From assembly GCA_030789695.1 (NCBI GenBank), contig CM061141.1, positions 193,389,689-193,453,688 on the forward strand: a stretch of DNA of 64,000 nucleotides, in the 5' to 3' direction. Positions within the stretch are counted from its first letter, which is position 1; every line of letters begins with the position of its first letter. The notes beneath the pieces were generated by a model. That model did no database searches and was not told the origin of the DNA. It was given only the letters and a program-made list of their open reading frames with translations. This document shows positions 42,745 through 54,664 of the stretch, one piece after another. Origin of the DNA: Scilla litardierei (lineage: Eukaryota; Streptophyta; Magnoliopsida; Asparagales; Asparagaceae). The translations under genes and the position numbers were made by a program.

Positions 42745-45327
42745 TCATATCATAAAACTTAGCTATAGATTTGTACTTATCGTTCGAATTCTAACTCAAA
42801 GTTCTCGCTTAAAAATAATCAATACTTTGTACAAAATAACCTTTGAAGGTTTTAATAATTTCATTTTACTTAATTGCCTAATTACTGATTAACTTTTTAC
42901 CATTGGATGAAAATCTTTACCCTAGTTATTTACCCCTAATTAAATTGCAAATTGAAAACTAATCTACCAGGTTGAATCCCACCGATTGTTTAGGTGAGAT
43001 CCAACCAACATTTCCATCTCCTTCCCCCACTGCCAGCTTCCTCCCATCAAGGCTCCCCAACTCCATTGTTTTTAACAATAACGACAATCAAACCCCATCG
43101 TCTTCCCTCTTCCTCTTCTCCTGCAAACAACCAACCTTCACGTCTCCTTCACCTACAACCTTCTTCTTCATTACAACACAAAAACAATCTCCCCTGCAAA
43201 ATTCTCCAAGCCAAACACAAACACAAACCCAATTCTCCCCAAAAACAAATCAGTCCCTCAATCATCCATCAACAAAAAAAAACCCAAATCCTCAAACCAG
43301 AATCAAACAAATCCAATCCCCAAAAGTTCAAACTGAAATTAGAAGATGGGAGCAAGAGATTTCAGATCTGAAATCTAGTTCAGATTCTTACAAAAATCAA
43401 ACTCATCTTCCTCCTATCTTCTTCCTCCCTCCTCCCTCTCCCTTGGCCGCACCACCCTCACCCTCAGCCGCCTAGCGCGCACCACCAGCCTCAGCCGCTG
43501 CCGGGAGGCCGCCGCCGCCGGCCTGAGCTGTGCGCCGCCGTCTGCCAGAATCACCCAGCATGCCGCCGGAGAAGCCCTTGCATCGCCGTCCGTGGCCCCC
43601 TCTCCCCGTCGCGCGTGTAAGCCCTCCCCTTTCCCTTTTGCGTGAGCTCCCTTGCCTGCCGATCTTTGTAAACAAAAAAAGGAAAAGAGGAAAACAGAAT
43701 GAAAGAAAGAGTGAGGGAGAGAAAGACAGAGAGATACATAAAGAAAGAGAGTTGACAGCCCTTGAATGAAATAAAGAAAGAGTAAAGGAGAAAGAGAAAG
43801 AGTCTGAGAGAGAGAGAAATGAGTGTCAGCCTTTGTGTTATTGTGTTAGATTGACATTATTATACAAGTGACAGGGCCTACTAATAAAGAACAGAGAGAA
43901 AGTATGGTAACATGATAACAAGAAATTGTGTTAATAATATTAGTATAGGAGTAGGTGCAGAGTTAGTGTACCCATTGAGTTCAAGTTAACTTTGTGATTA
44001 GTACAGTAAATAATTAACTGATAGTCTAGTTAATATTAGTTAGTATTGGTTTAAACCCTAAATGTTGATGTTTATTTCAGCATGTATTAATTGATAAATG
44101 CTGTTAGGATAATAAAACTAGTATAAAATAAGGCGTGCCATGTTAGTATGGCCCTATACAACGTTACACTAGCCGTAGAACCGGACAAAATTAACCAAAC
44201 CCACTTTAGAGATTAATTTAATAATGTGTTTGTTTCTTGAAATATCTAATTCATTGATTTGTTTAACTAAAACAGAGAACCACTATCATTGTAACGAAGT
44301 ACCCGTCAGTATGAACCCAACGGCACCAAAATCACCGAAATCAGGCAAGTATGCAATTTATAGTGAATTTGTGAAGGTAAATGCTCTTTTAGCTTCTTGT
44401 ATGTAAAGTTGCATAACTCAAAACCTGCACGTGAAATGACGCGTGAAAACACTACCACGACATCCGTGGCTAAAAATGTGATCCAACGGTATATAATGTG
44501 ATATATCTTATTTTAGAACATTAGCACAGAAAATCAGTTTTCATGTCGTATTCGTTAAATTTTCATAATCAGCACTTTGTTAAATTGTTGTAAATGTTGC
44601 TCGACACTCTTGTAACCATGTAAATTGTTGTGTAAAGATAAATGATCGTGTTATTTAATTGTTGTATGCCTTAAAAAGACTAACAAGAGAGTGACATCGT
44701 GAAATCGTGCGCCTCAAAGGCAAAATCGTGACTTTCGTGATGTCATGAGAGTTGACTAGGCTGGCTCGTGTTACAGCACAAATCTTGGGGTGGGGTTAGG
44801 GTATGACGGGGTACTCTCTTCAAGGGCACCACCCGTATACGGTGGGTTAGCGCCAAAAACTGTAAGCCACCGTGTGAAGAACGACCCACTCATCACGTCC
44901 TAAAGGCGAGAACCATATGCATGATAGAAAGCATTGAATTACAATTGTAAAAATCGTTTTACTTGCTCGCACATCAGGATTGCCATGTTATAGTGTTACT
45001 TTTTACTTCGTTACAACTGCCATGTCATAACTGCTCACCTTACTTGTTAAACTTCTTAGAATTGCATGCTAGGAAGTACTTTACTTTACTTCATTATTCT
45101 TAATCAGCATGTTTAAACTTGTCATTATCCCGTTTAATTCCTGCATGTCTAAACTTTATTGTTATCTCATTTAATTTATAATTGCCTCTTAAATTCAGTA
45201 TAAAATTTGTATACCTTGCCTTAGGTTCTGACATCTACTTGCAGACCCTTGCTGACATACATTCATGTTTTTGGATGTATGTCAGATCCCGAGCTATATT
45301 ACCAGGAGGACTAGTTGCAATAGCTGA
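42745..45327 (+). repeat. LTR B, opposite orientation, lacking its 3' end
   Basis: Reverse complement homologous to LTR A from roughly 42150 down to about 39497, clear in 44220-45327 and weaker before 43500. With A it forms a large imperfect inverted repeat. The start is approximate; no TGTAACGACC is visible. It ends in GCAATAGCTGA, where C begins. Confidence 0.65.
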
Positions 45328-45646
45328 CCTGTATGGGCCACCACTAAAACCTGTCACGCCCCGCTTCCCATTAGATTTGGGAGAGAGGACGCGAACGGGC
45401 CCGCTTATGCAAGTCAGGAGGAGGTACTTTTGCTTTTATTTTCCCCTTGACTTAACACAATAAGCGTCTGTGTGAAATACAGCAGGTTCTTACTTGCATT
45501 ACCCAAAAACAACACAGATGAAAAATTATTACAATCTCATTGGTCTCAAAATTTCAACAAAGCAGGGATAGAAAAGAGAGGGTCTTATGACCCGTACAAC
45601 AAATGAAAGAAATACAATGAAGGTTCACTAGTTAACAATTCTTGGC
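45328..45646 (-). repeat. LTR piece C: inverted PBS plus last 295 bp of an LTR
   Basis: PBS (45328-45343, minus), 8-base spacer, then LTR end TGTCACGCCCCGC (45352) to CTTGGC (45646). In LTR A the sequences ending B and starting C are neighbours, separated only by about 8 bases (ccactggt, 39490-39497), so C looks like the missing end of B turned around in place. Confidence 0.65.
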
Positions 45647-46686
45647 TGAAAGACGTAACGGGTCAAGATTGTGATGAACGGTTTCAGGTGAGGCATGAAT
45701 AGGGAGTTAGGTTGGTTAGGTAGCATAAAATAGTCATGATTAATTAAGTAGTTAAGGAGAATGACGAATATGCGAAAAATAATGAAATGCGTAAATGGTA
45801 TAAGTTAGAACATGAAATGTGATTTAGTTAAATAATGAATGAAAAGAGTAACATACAAAGGAGTATAGTTAAGCAGAGATTGTTTTGTGAATGCAAATGG
45901 AGGCAAATTTAGAAAAGAAAGTATTTTGAAAAACATATATGATAGGTTGTTTTGAAATATGTTAGTAACATCGTAAGAGAAGAAATTTTTATATTCGAAT
46001 TAGTGAATAAGAAGTAATGTTGTTTTTTTAATGAAGTTTATCATTTGAAGATAGTATGGTAAATATACGAGTATGGATGTTATAGGTCAGAAAATCGTGG
46101 TGAGATAGTAACTAAAGGTTACGGTGAAGAAAGTTTCAAAATCAAAGAATGAATTTAAGTCAGCTGGAGAGTATGAAATCTAGGTATATACTAAATATTT
46201 TTAAACGGAATAAAACTGGGCGAGGAATTCAATGACAGGATTATCAAAAGTACTTTTTTTAGAATCAGGATTGAAATGGCATCATTGTCGTTCTTAAAGC
46301 ATTTTGCACAAGCACGATTAGCATGTATCAATTAAGTATCAGAATATGTAATGGGGAGGATTCGAAATAATAGCGATGGCTGTCATGAGAGGATCACTTG
46401 AATCGAGAGCAAGGAATGGAATAGGATGATCAAAATGTAAATACGACTAGGACATAACTTGTGAATCTGCTACGATGGATTTCTGTGGTCATCGACATAT
46501 GAATGTATGTTAAGGAAGTTATAAAAAATCAAGAGTATGATTATTGGGTTGACTAAGGATTAGAAACTCTAAGGCTAGGATCTTCTAATGAACAAAACAT
46601 GGATAGAGAATCAAAGGAAGGATATTCTTGAGGTTCAAGATTGTAATTTTATCCATGTTGTTCTAGAGTATTTTGCATGAGCAAGA
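45647..46686. other. noncoding internal sequence of X
   Basis: About 1.04 kb, AT-rich, no open frame of note and no similarity to the E1 leader. It lies between C and the PBS of X and is probably decayed internal sequence. Confidence 0.4.
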
Positions 46687-46702
46687 CCTGCATGGGCCAC
46701 CA
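46687..46702 (-). other. PBS of element X
   Basis: Minus strand TGGTGGCCCATGCAGG, spacer GGTTTTAG, then LTR D. Confidence 0.75.
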
Positions 46703-46710
46703 CTAAAACC

Positions 46711-49240
46711 TGTCACGCCCCGCTTCCCATTAGACTTGGCAGCGAGGACACGAACGGGCCCGCTTATGCAAGTTAGGTGGAGGTAATTTTGCTTTTCTTT
46801 CCTCCTTGACTAAACACAATAAGCGTCTGTGTGAAATACCGCAGGTTCTTGCTTGCATTACTCAAAAACAACACAAAAAAATAAAAAATTATTACAATCT
46901 CAGACGTCTCAATGGAATTACCACAATGGAGAAAAGAAGAGTGGGTTTTATGACCCGTACAACAAATTAAAGGAAGTACAATTAAGGTCCAATATTCATC
47001 AACTCTTGGTCTACTGGTTCAGCTATCTCAACTAGCCTCCTGGTGCTATAGCTCGGAATCTGACATACATCCAAAAACATGAATGTATGTCAGCAAGGGT
47101 CTGCAAGTAGAGATTAGAACCCAAGGCAAGGAATACAAATTTTATGCTGAATTTAAGAGGCATTTAAAGAATTAAACGGGATAATGACAAAAAGTTTAAA
47201 CATGCTGATTAAGAATAATGAAGTAAAGTAAAGTACATCCTAGCATGCAGTTCTAAGCAGTTTAACAAGTAAGGTGAGCAGTTATGGCATGGCAGTTATA
47301 ACGAAGTAAAAAGTAACACTATAACATGACAATCCTGATATGCGAGCAAGTGCTAACGAATGTACAATTACAATGCAGTGCTTTCTATCATGCATAGGGT
47401 TCTCGCCTTTAGGACGTGATGAGTGGGTCGTTCTTCACACGGGGGCCTACCGTGTTTGGTGCTAACCCACCGCACATGGGTGGTGCCCTAGAAGAGAGTA
47501 CCCCGTCATACGCCTAGTAGCCGCTCAACCCTAACCCCACCCAAGAATGTTGTGCTGGACACGAGCCAGGCGCTAAACCGACATATACTGGAACACTAGC
47601 CATACTAGTCATATGTGACCCTACTGGAACACGAGCCAGACTAGTCACACATGACTGACGGAGTAGCCATATTACAAGCACGAATTCACAAATTTGCCAA
47701 CTCACATGACATCACGAAAATCACGATTTCGCCTTTGAGGCGCACGATTTCACGATGTCACACATTTGATAATCATTCTAAGACATGCAGAAATTAAATA
47801 ATATGACTATTTATGTCACACAACAATTTCCATGGTTACAAGAGTATCGATGAATATTTACAAAAATTTAACAAAAGTGCGGAGTATGAGAATTTAACAA
47901 GTACGACATGAGAACTGATTTTCTGTGCTAATGTTCTAAAACAAGATATATCAAATTATATGTCGTTGGATCACATTTTTAGTCACGGTTGTCGTGGAAG
48001 TGATTTCACACTTCATTTCACGTGCAGGTTTTGAGTTATACAACTTTACATGCAATAGGCCAAATGAGCAACTACCTTCAAAAATTCAATATAAATTGCA
48101 TACTTGCCTGTTTTCGGTGATTTTGGTGCTGTTGGGTTAGTCTTGACGGGTACTTCGTTACGGTGATAGTGGTTCTCTATTTTAGTTAAACAAATCACTG
48201 AATTAGAAATTTTACGAAATACGCGCAATATTAAAATAACACCCGAATTGGGTTCGCCTAATTTTATTGGGTTCTCTGGCTAGGGTGATGCCTATATTAT
48301 GTTATACTAATATGATACGCCCCATCTCATGTAATATTATTAACCCAAACATTAATTACAACTAATAATTTGCTAAAATATCTTAACGAATTATCATTAA
48401 AATTAAACTAACACTAATCAGCACTAACAACATATTAGTTAAATTACTAAGCTAATTGCAAGGTTAACATCTCAATCAATATCTCCCACCTACTCTATAC
48501 CTGCCTCTTACACCATTTAAATTATTATAATTCTTACATACACCTTCTCTCTCCATTCTTTTACTATAACCTGCCATCCCTTTTAATTTAAACTTACTTT
48601 CTAATCACTATCTCTTTCTTCTCTTTAAACCCCACATGGGATGTCTCCTCTCTTGTCTTTCTACTTCTGTCTTTGTTCCTTTCTTTATTATATCAAACTC
48701 CCTCTTCTTTCATTCTCTCAGTTCTGTGTCTCTTGTTTTCTTTTCTTTTTTATGTGTTCAAAGCTTTCAGCAAAACTCACGAAGGGAGGAGCCGAGACTC
48801 GAGCACGCACCAAGGGGGGAAGCTCATACGCATGCGCGGAGGAGGGACGTGGCTGTCGGCGACCCAGGCGGCTCCGACGGTCACCTCCGGCGGTTGTGGC
48901 AGCCTCCTGGCAACGCTCGGTGCAGCAGGCACCAGCAGCAGTGGTGGGCAGGGGGAGGGGGCAGTTTTCGGTAGTTTGGGGCGTCGCACGGGGCACGGTG
49001 AAGGTGGAGGTCGGCCATGGTGGGGGGAGGAGGAAGGATGAAGAAGAAGAGTGAGGGTTTGGATTTGGATCTATTTTTGGTTTGATGTTTCTGAAATTTT
49101 TTTGGGTTTCAAGATCTGATTTTTGTTTCAGATTTGATCTCTCTCTTTTTGTTTGATTTCTGAAATTTGTTTGTTGGAGGCTAAAATGATTTTTGGGGGC
49201 TAATTTGTATAATTTGGTTCTCTGAAATTTGGGTTTGGTT
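46711..49240 (-). repeat. LTR D, 5' LTR of X, truncated at its 5' end
   Basis: Matches LTR A 39198-41635 in the same orientation, then stops in the word gggtttggttta, where E1 starts in the opposite orientation. About 670 bp of LTR start is missing. An extra segment (47570-47690) has the repeated word 'gaacac(g/t)agcca'. Confidence 0.8.
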
Positions 49241-49244
49241 TAGG

Positions 49245-49260
49245 TGGTGGCCCACGCAGG
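49245..49260 (+). other. PBS of E1
   Basis: TGGTGGCCCACGCAGG, one mismatch to the family site; only TAGG remains of the usual spacer. Confidence 0.75.
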
Positions 49261-49367
49261 TCCGTCTCTTTGCATTTGTGAATTCAGAACAATGAGAATA
49301 TTTTCATCGGCCAAACATCTAGAAAGATCACATATGCGATTTTAACTCAGGCTTTTCTTATCTCAGA

Positions 49368-50423
49368 ATGGCTGGGAGACGAAACACCCGAAAAGGACCC
49401 AGAGCTGCTGGAGGCGGAGAGGACGACATCTGCCAGATGCTTGGTGTTATGAGAGAAATGTTGGAGGTTCAGCAACATTTGGTCCAAGAGGGACTTCAGG
49501 CTGCACCAGTTGCTTCACCACCTCGCCATGAGCCTGGAGCCAAGCAGTTCCGAGAGATGCATCTTACGAGCTTCTCTGGACGAGAGGGCCGACTAGCGGC
49601 CGAGGAATGGCTTCGCAACACTGCAGATAACTTGGGTCTTGCCCGAGTCAATCCAAACGATTGGGTGGATCTCGCTAAGAAGCAGCTGACAGACAATGCC
49701 CATCACTGGTGGGATACTGAAGAGGCTAGGCTGATCAAGACGATTCCATGGGCAACTTTCCATCAGAGGTTTGACACCCTGTACTTTCCGAAGGCTGCAA
49801 AGAGGGAAATGCAAAAGCACTTCATTAACTTGGAGCATGACACCAGGACAGTAGACGAGTATGAGGCCGAATTTACCATGCTGAGTCGATTTGCCCCTAC
49901 ACTGCTAGCAGACGAGGAGAACTGTGCTCACCGCTTTCTACAAGGCTTAGACCTGGACATACAGGGGGTGTTGTCCGGGCACACCTTTACTACTCATGAG
50001 CAAGTCCTAGTAGCTGCGAAAATGCACGAGCAGGTAGCTCAACAGAAGAAAGCACGCCAGGCAGGCAAGCACCCGATGGAGCCACAGAGGAGTGCACCTA
50101 GGGTCGATTTTCGTCCTATTCAGACCACACAGTTCAAAAGGCCACCTGCACATGTCCACAGCCGAGCTGAGTTGGTTTTCCATTTTTGCGGCAAGCTTGG
50201 TCAAGAGAAGAAGGACTGTAGGAGGATGCTGAATCAGTGTTTGATCTGTGGATCGCCTGCTCATGCTGCAAAGGACCCGCCCAGAGGACCGTACCGGCAC
50301 CTGGACAGCGTGGACCACCTCTAGTTCCACAGGATCAGGCCTTTCAGCTGGCCAATCCGTCGAAGCGTCGAGCTTTCATTATGACAGCCGTTGTGGATGA
50401 AGCTGAGGATGACGTGATTGCAG
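49368..50423 (+). pseudogene. E1 gag, frameshifted at the second knuckle
   Basis: ATG 49368 (MAGRRNTRKGPRAAGGGED). Capsid region residues 70-220 (WLRNTADNLGLA, HHWWDTEEARL, YFPKAAKREMQKHF). The first knuckle is degraded (FHFCGKLGQEKKDC, with Gln in place of the His); the second reads CLICGSPAHAAKD and then loses its last Cys through a frame change near 50280. The other frame continues VPAPGQRGPPLVPQ..VIAG to the splice donor at 50424. About 60% identical by eye to the L/E2 Gag. Confidence 0.88.
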
Positions 50424-50504
50424 GTAACCTCTAGACTAGTCTTCCTTATTTATGCGTTTATGTTTGATTAGTTAGATCCATGTTTAATCTAGTTGCATGT
50501 TTAG
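50424..50504 (+). other. E1 intron 1, gag/PR junction (81 bp)
   Basis: CAG|GTAACCTC...TGTTTAG|GTGTCATC. Splicing restores VIAG|VILVSSHPA. Donor and acceptor are identical in position to those of E2 and L, while the body differs in length (81, 111, 109 bp). Confidence 0.75.
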
Positions 50505-52928
50505 GTGTCATCTTAGTTTCATCTCACCCGGCCTTGACCCTGTTCAATTCTGGAGCTTCCATGTGCATCATATCCCGGAAGTTTGTATGTGAACATTAGA
50601 TTCCCACCTTCACTCTCCCCAAGTGTTGGAATATCACCACTGGGAATGGTATAGTGAAAGTTGCTCTGGGATGTAGACCCTGTCCGTTGGTGGTTAGTGG
50701 ACACGAACTATATGCTGATTTCATTGTCCACGATCTACCCAACTTTGATGCTATTCTCGGCATTGACTGGTTAGGAGCTTTTTATGCCATGATCGACTGT
50801 CGCAGGAAGAAAGTGGTATTCGAAATTCCTGACCACCCAGTGTTCGAGTTTGTCATTGGAGGACATTCGCTTGGACCTGTCAAATTCCGAGCCCAGCCGT
50901 ACAGACTTACTATTGCATCCATGATAGCTGAGCCAAAGAAGCCTGCAGTAGTGAGAGATGTCGAAAACGTCTTCCTTGAAGACATTTCTGGCTTGCCGCC
51001 TGACCGAGCATTGGAGTTCAGCATTGATCTTATGCCTGGAGCTGAACCAATTTCCAAAGCGCCATACCGCATGGCCCCTGCAGAGTTAGAAGAGCTGAGG
51101 AAGTAGCTGTATGAGCTCATGCAGAAGGGTTTCATTCATCCCAGCGTATCTCTCTGGGATGCACCCGTCTTGCTAGTGAAGAAGAAGGATAGATCGAGGA
51201 GGATGTGCATTGATTATCGGGAGCTGAATCAGATCACAGTGAAGAACAAGTACCCGCTGCCCCGTATTGATGATATTTTTGATCAGCTTGGTGGATCGAG
51301 AGTATTTTCAAAGTTGGACCTCTAGAGCGGATATCATCCAGTCAGAGTCAATAAGGAAGATGTTCCCAAGACCGCTTTTCGTACTAAGTACGGGCACTAT
51401 GAGTTTGTTGTCATGCCGTTCGGTGTGACCAACGCTCCTGCTGTGTTCATGAATCTCATGAACCTTATCTTTTAAGACTTCCTCAACAAGTTCGTGGTGA
51501 TCTTTATAGATGATATCCTGGTGTACCCGAGGCACGAGGAGGAGCATGCAAAGCACTTGAAGAGGGTATTAGAGACGCTCCGTCATCATAGACTATTTGC
51601 CAAGTACAACAAATGCGAATTCTGGCTGGACAGAGTTGTATTTCTTGGGCATGTGGTATCAGGAGCTGGTATATCAGTGGATCCAGAGAAGGTCAAGGCA
51701 GTCAGTGAATGGCCCACACCTCGATCAGCATCTGATATTAGAAGTTTCCTTGTATTGGCTGGATAATACCGCAGATTTATCAAGGATTTCTCGAGGATAG
51801 CTGAGCCGATGACAAGATTGACGAGGAAGGATGTTAAGTTCAGTTGGTCAGTCTCTTGTGAGCATGCCTTTTCTACCTTGAAGGAGAGACTGACTACTGC
51901 ACCAGTCTTAGCTATTCCGGACAGAAGCGGAGGCTTCGAGATCTTCTACGACACATCAGGCAAAGGACTTGGATGTGTTCTGCACCAACACGGTCATGTA
52001 GTCGCTTATGCTTCTCTGCAGTTGAAGATCCACGAGAAGAATTATCCGACTCATGACCTGGAGTTAGCTGCCGTCATCTTTGCTTTGAAGATTTGGAGGC
52101 ATTTCTTACTGAGTGAGAAAGTGAAAATTTTCACTGATCACAAAAGTTTGAAATATATATTCACTTAGAAGGAGCTGAATATGAGACAGCGCAGATGGTT
52201 GGAATTAATGGCAGACTACGACATCGATCTTCAGTATCATCCAGGGAAGGTGGATGTCATACCGGATGCTTTGAGTCGACTGCCCGAAGTGATGATTCTC
52301 ACAGCTCAGTGGAGATTGCAGCAGGATCTACGAGAGATGGATGTTGAAGTTTTCCTACTTGGAGTCACATCATCGTTGATGAGCATGCAGATTCAATCGA
52401 CGATTGTGGATCGGATCAAGACTGCACGGTCTGGAGATACTAAGTTGAAGAAGATCAGAGAACAGGTTGAAGCAGGACTTCGAACAGATTTTCTGATTCA
52501 CAAGGATGGATCTTTGAGATATGGTAGTAGGATCTGCGTGCCTGCAGGAGATATCAGAGAATAATTGATGATTGAGGCTCACAGTTCGCCTTATTCTATT
52601 CATCCTGGAGGTACGAAGATGTACAAGGATTCGTCAGAATTTCTGGTGGTATGGGATGAAGAGAAGTGTGGCACGGAGCATTGCCAAGTGTCTTGTATGT
52701 CAGCAAGTGAAGGCTGAACATCATCGCACTGCTGGATTATTACAACACCTATCGATTCCAGAGTGGAAGTGGCAGCATATCACGATGGACTTCGTGACTG
52801 GCTTGCCTCGGAGCACCAGGCAGAACTGCATGATCTGGGTCATTGTTGATCGATTGACCAAGTCTGTGCACTTTATACCTTTCCGAGTTGGGCAATCCAC
52901 GGAGGCATTGGCAAGGAAGTATATGGAG
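50505..52928 (+). pseudogene. E1 PR, RT, RNaseH and integrase N-terminal part
   Basis: PR: LFNSGASMCII, with Asn for the catalytic Asp. [49 protein letters not shown]. RNase[24 protein letters not shown]. Integrase zinc: [17 protein letters not shown] then CLVCQQVK; first catalytic Asp in TMDFVTGLP. In-frame stops occur near 50600, 51104 and 52166 (the last two at codons that are CAG in E2), 51323, 51473, 51764 and 52562; a one-base deletion lies near 52630. Inactive copy. Confidence 0.92.
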
Positions 52929-52997
52929 GTAATGACCTAACTCATACCTTAATAATTTCCTTCTATTACTAGTCGTAATGTGGATTATGTCGTGTAG
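52929..52997 (+). other. E1 intron 2, within integrase (69 bp)
   Basis: Y-M-E|GTAATGACC...CGTGTAG|GAGATCGTG. It lies between the first (MDF) and second (SDRD) catalytic Asp, phase 0. The in-frame TAA just after the donor would end translation unless spliced. Paralogous intron at 60205-60276. Confidence 0.75.
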
Positions 52998-53820
52998 GAG
53001 ATCGTGCGCTTGCATGGAGTCCCTGTGAGCATTGTATCAGATCGTGATACAAGATTCATATCTCAGTTCTGGAAGAGTCTGCAGACTAATCTGGGTACCA
53101 GTCTGAAATTCAGTACTGCGTATCACCCACAGACGGACGGCCAATCAGAGCGAACTATTAAGATATTGGAGGATATGTTGAGAGCTTGCATGTTGTATCT
53201 CAAGGGTTCATGGGAGGATCTTCTGCACCTGGTGGAGTTCTCCTACAACAACAGCTATCAGGCGAGCATTGGCATGGCACCATTTGCTGCTCTCTACGGA
53301 AGGAAATGTCGATCGCCACTGAGTTGGGATGATGTAGGTGATAGAGAGCTCTTGGGGCCAGAGATGATAGTGGAAGCAGTTGATGTTGTGCGTACTATCA
53401 GAGACAAGCTTCGAATCTCTCAGGACCGTTATAAGCATTGGGTAGATGCAAAACGGCATCCTCTGGAGTTTCAACTGGGAGATCATGTGTTCCTGAAGAT
53501 CTCTCCGAATCGAGGAGTGATTCGATTTGGGAAGAGAGGCAAGCTTAGTCCTAGATATATTGGACCTTTCGATGTACTGGAGCGAGTTGGAGAAGTAGCA
53601 TATCGCTTAGCTTTACCGTCATCCTTAGAGGGAGTTCATGACGTCTTCCATTATATCAGCGATCCTTCTCATGTTGTGGACTACTCTGAGATTACGGTTC
53701 GACCGGATCTGACTTATGAACAGCAATCAGTGGAGATCCTAAATCGATGTCAGAAAGTCTTCAGGAACAGGACTGTTGATCTAGTCAGAGTGATGTGGCG
53801 TCGCGACTCGCCAGGAGAGT
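52998..53820 (+). pseudogene. E1 integrase C-terminal part and partial chromodomain
   Basis: Open for 274 codons: [20 protein letters not shown] (second Asp), [12 protein letters not shown] (Glu), the C-terminal [19 protein letters not shown] segment, then the start of a Tekay-type chromodomain, [13 protein letters not shown] and [12 protein letters not shown]. Chromodomains steer integration toward modified histones. The usual ATWE end is cut off by the LTR at 53821. Confidence 0.92.
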
Positions 53821-53964
53821 TGTAACGACTGGTTTTTGTCTATGTATTGTCTATTATATATATATTATGGTTGTTCTCTTCCTTGTGTGTTTTTCCCCTG
53901 TTGGACGTTTTCGTTCAGTTCTTTCTGATCTTCTACCTTTCGTTGCATATCATGATGGGCTTGG

Positions 53965-54600
53965 AGTAAGTATTTTTACGATGAGCTTCATAGCATCCAT
54001 ATCTTAGAGCTAGGTTGATCTTACAAGCCATAGGAATCTTTCCGAGGATTTGCGTTTCAATTCGAGACTTTTTCATTAATCTTAGTTGGTTCAAGAAGGA
54101 GAACCAACCGACTAGATTGCAATCTAGTCGGTCGACAAATCTTCAGGAACTGACTAGTTCATCTTGATTATTTCAGCTGAGTTACTGTTTACCCTTAGTC
54201 GGTCTAATCACATCCATCGACCGACTAGTTGTGAAACTAGTCGGTTAGAACTTGTTCTCAGACCGACTAATTCAGAGTTCTTTCTGACAACCGAGTTACT
54301 GTTTACAGTTAGTCGGTCAAAGAACGACTATCGACCGACTAGTTGAGAAACTAGTCGGTTAGAGTTTCTTCTCAGACCGACTAACTCTCAGTACTTATTG
54401 TCTATCATATTCAACCCTTAGTCGGTCTATGAACATTCACCGACCGACTAATTGCCAAACTAGTCGGTTGACGAGCCTTCACAGACCGACTAAATCTGTC
54501 TACCCTATATTGACCCTGTTCTCTGTTTGCCTTTTAGTCGGTCACAGTTGGACGACCGACCGACTAGTTCCCAAACTAATCGGTCGACCACTCTTCACTG
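53965..54600 (+). promoter_or_regulatory. gypsy U3 cassette with five-palindrome array
   Basis: Centres at 54119, 54232, 54346, 54455 and 54571 (spacings 113, 114, 109, 116). The lead-in 'cttcatagc..ccatatcttag' and 'gttcaagaaggagaaccaacc' match copia 13245-13360. The array ends about 55 bp before the TATA-like box. Confidence 0.9.
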
Positions 54601-54656
54601 ACCGACTAATCTACCTAGAAACCCTAGGTTAAGTTGCAGTCGCCGATTGTTCTTTC

Positions 54657-54664
54657 TATTTAAA
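54657..54664 (+). promoter_or_regulatory. E2 LTR core promoter (TATTTAAA)
   Basis: TTCTATTTAAAACCC, followed by a CT-rich leader. Confidence 0.55.

Larger units (their letters stand above)
39198..49240 (-). mobile_element. chromovirus-related element X, minus strand, no coding region
   Basis: Two same-orientation LTR copies (A 39198-42307; D 46711-49240, 5'-truncated) bracket an internal region with a PBS at the right (46687-46702) and a PPT at the left (42308-42323). They are alike along their shared length, so they look like one element. The internal sequence has no gag or pol and is interrupted by LTR pieces B and C. Confidence 0.6.
49241..53820 (+). mobile_element. chromovirus E1 internal region, no 5' LTR, interrupted at 3' end
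   Basis: PBS, gag, intron 1, PR-RT-RNaseH-integrase with intron 2, partial chromodomain. The LTR expected before the PBS is replaced by inverted LTR D. At 53821 the next element's LTR starts inside the chromodomain reading frame. Confidence 0.9.

Noticed and set aside
42972..43475. 167-codon ORF, Pro/Ser/Gln-rich
   Set aside because: Low-complexity reading of LTR B; not kept open in LTR A.
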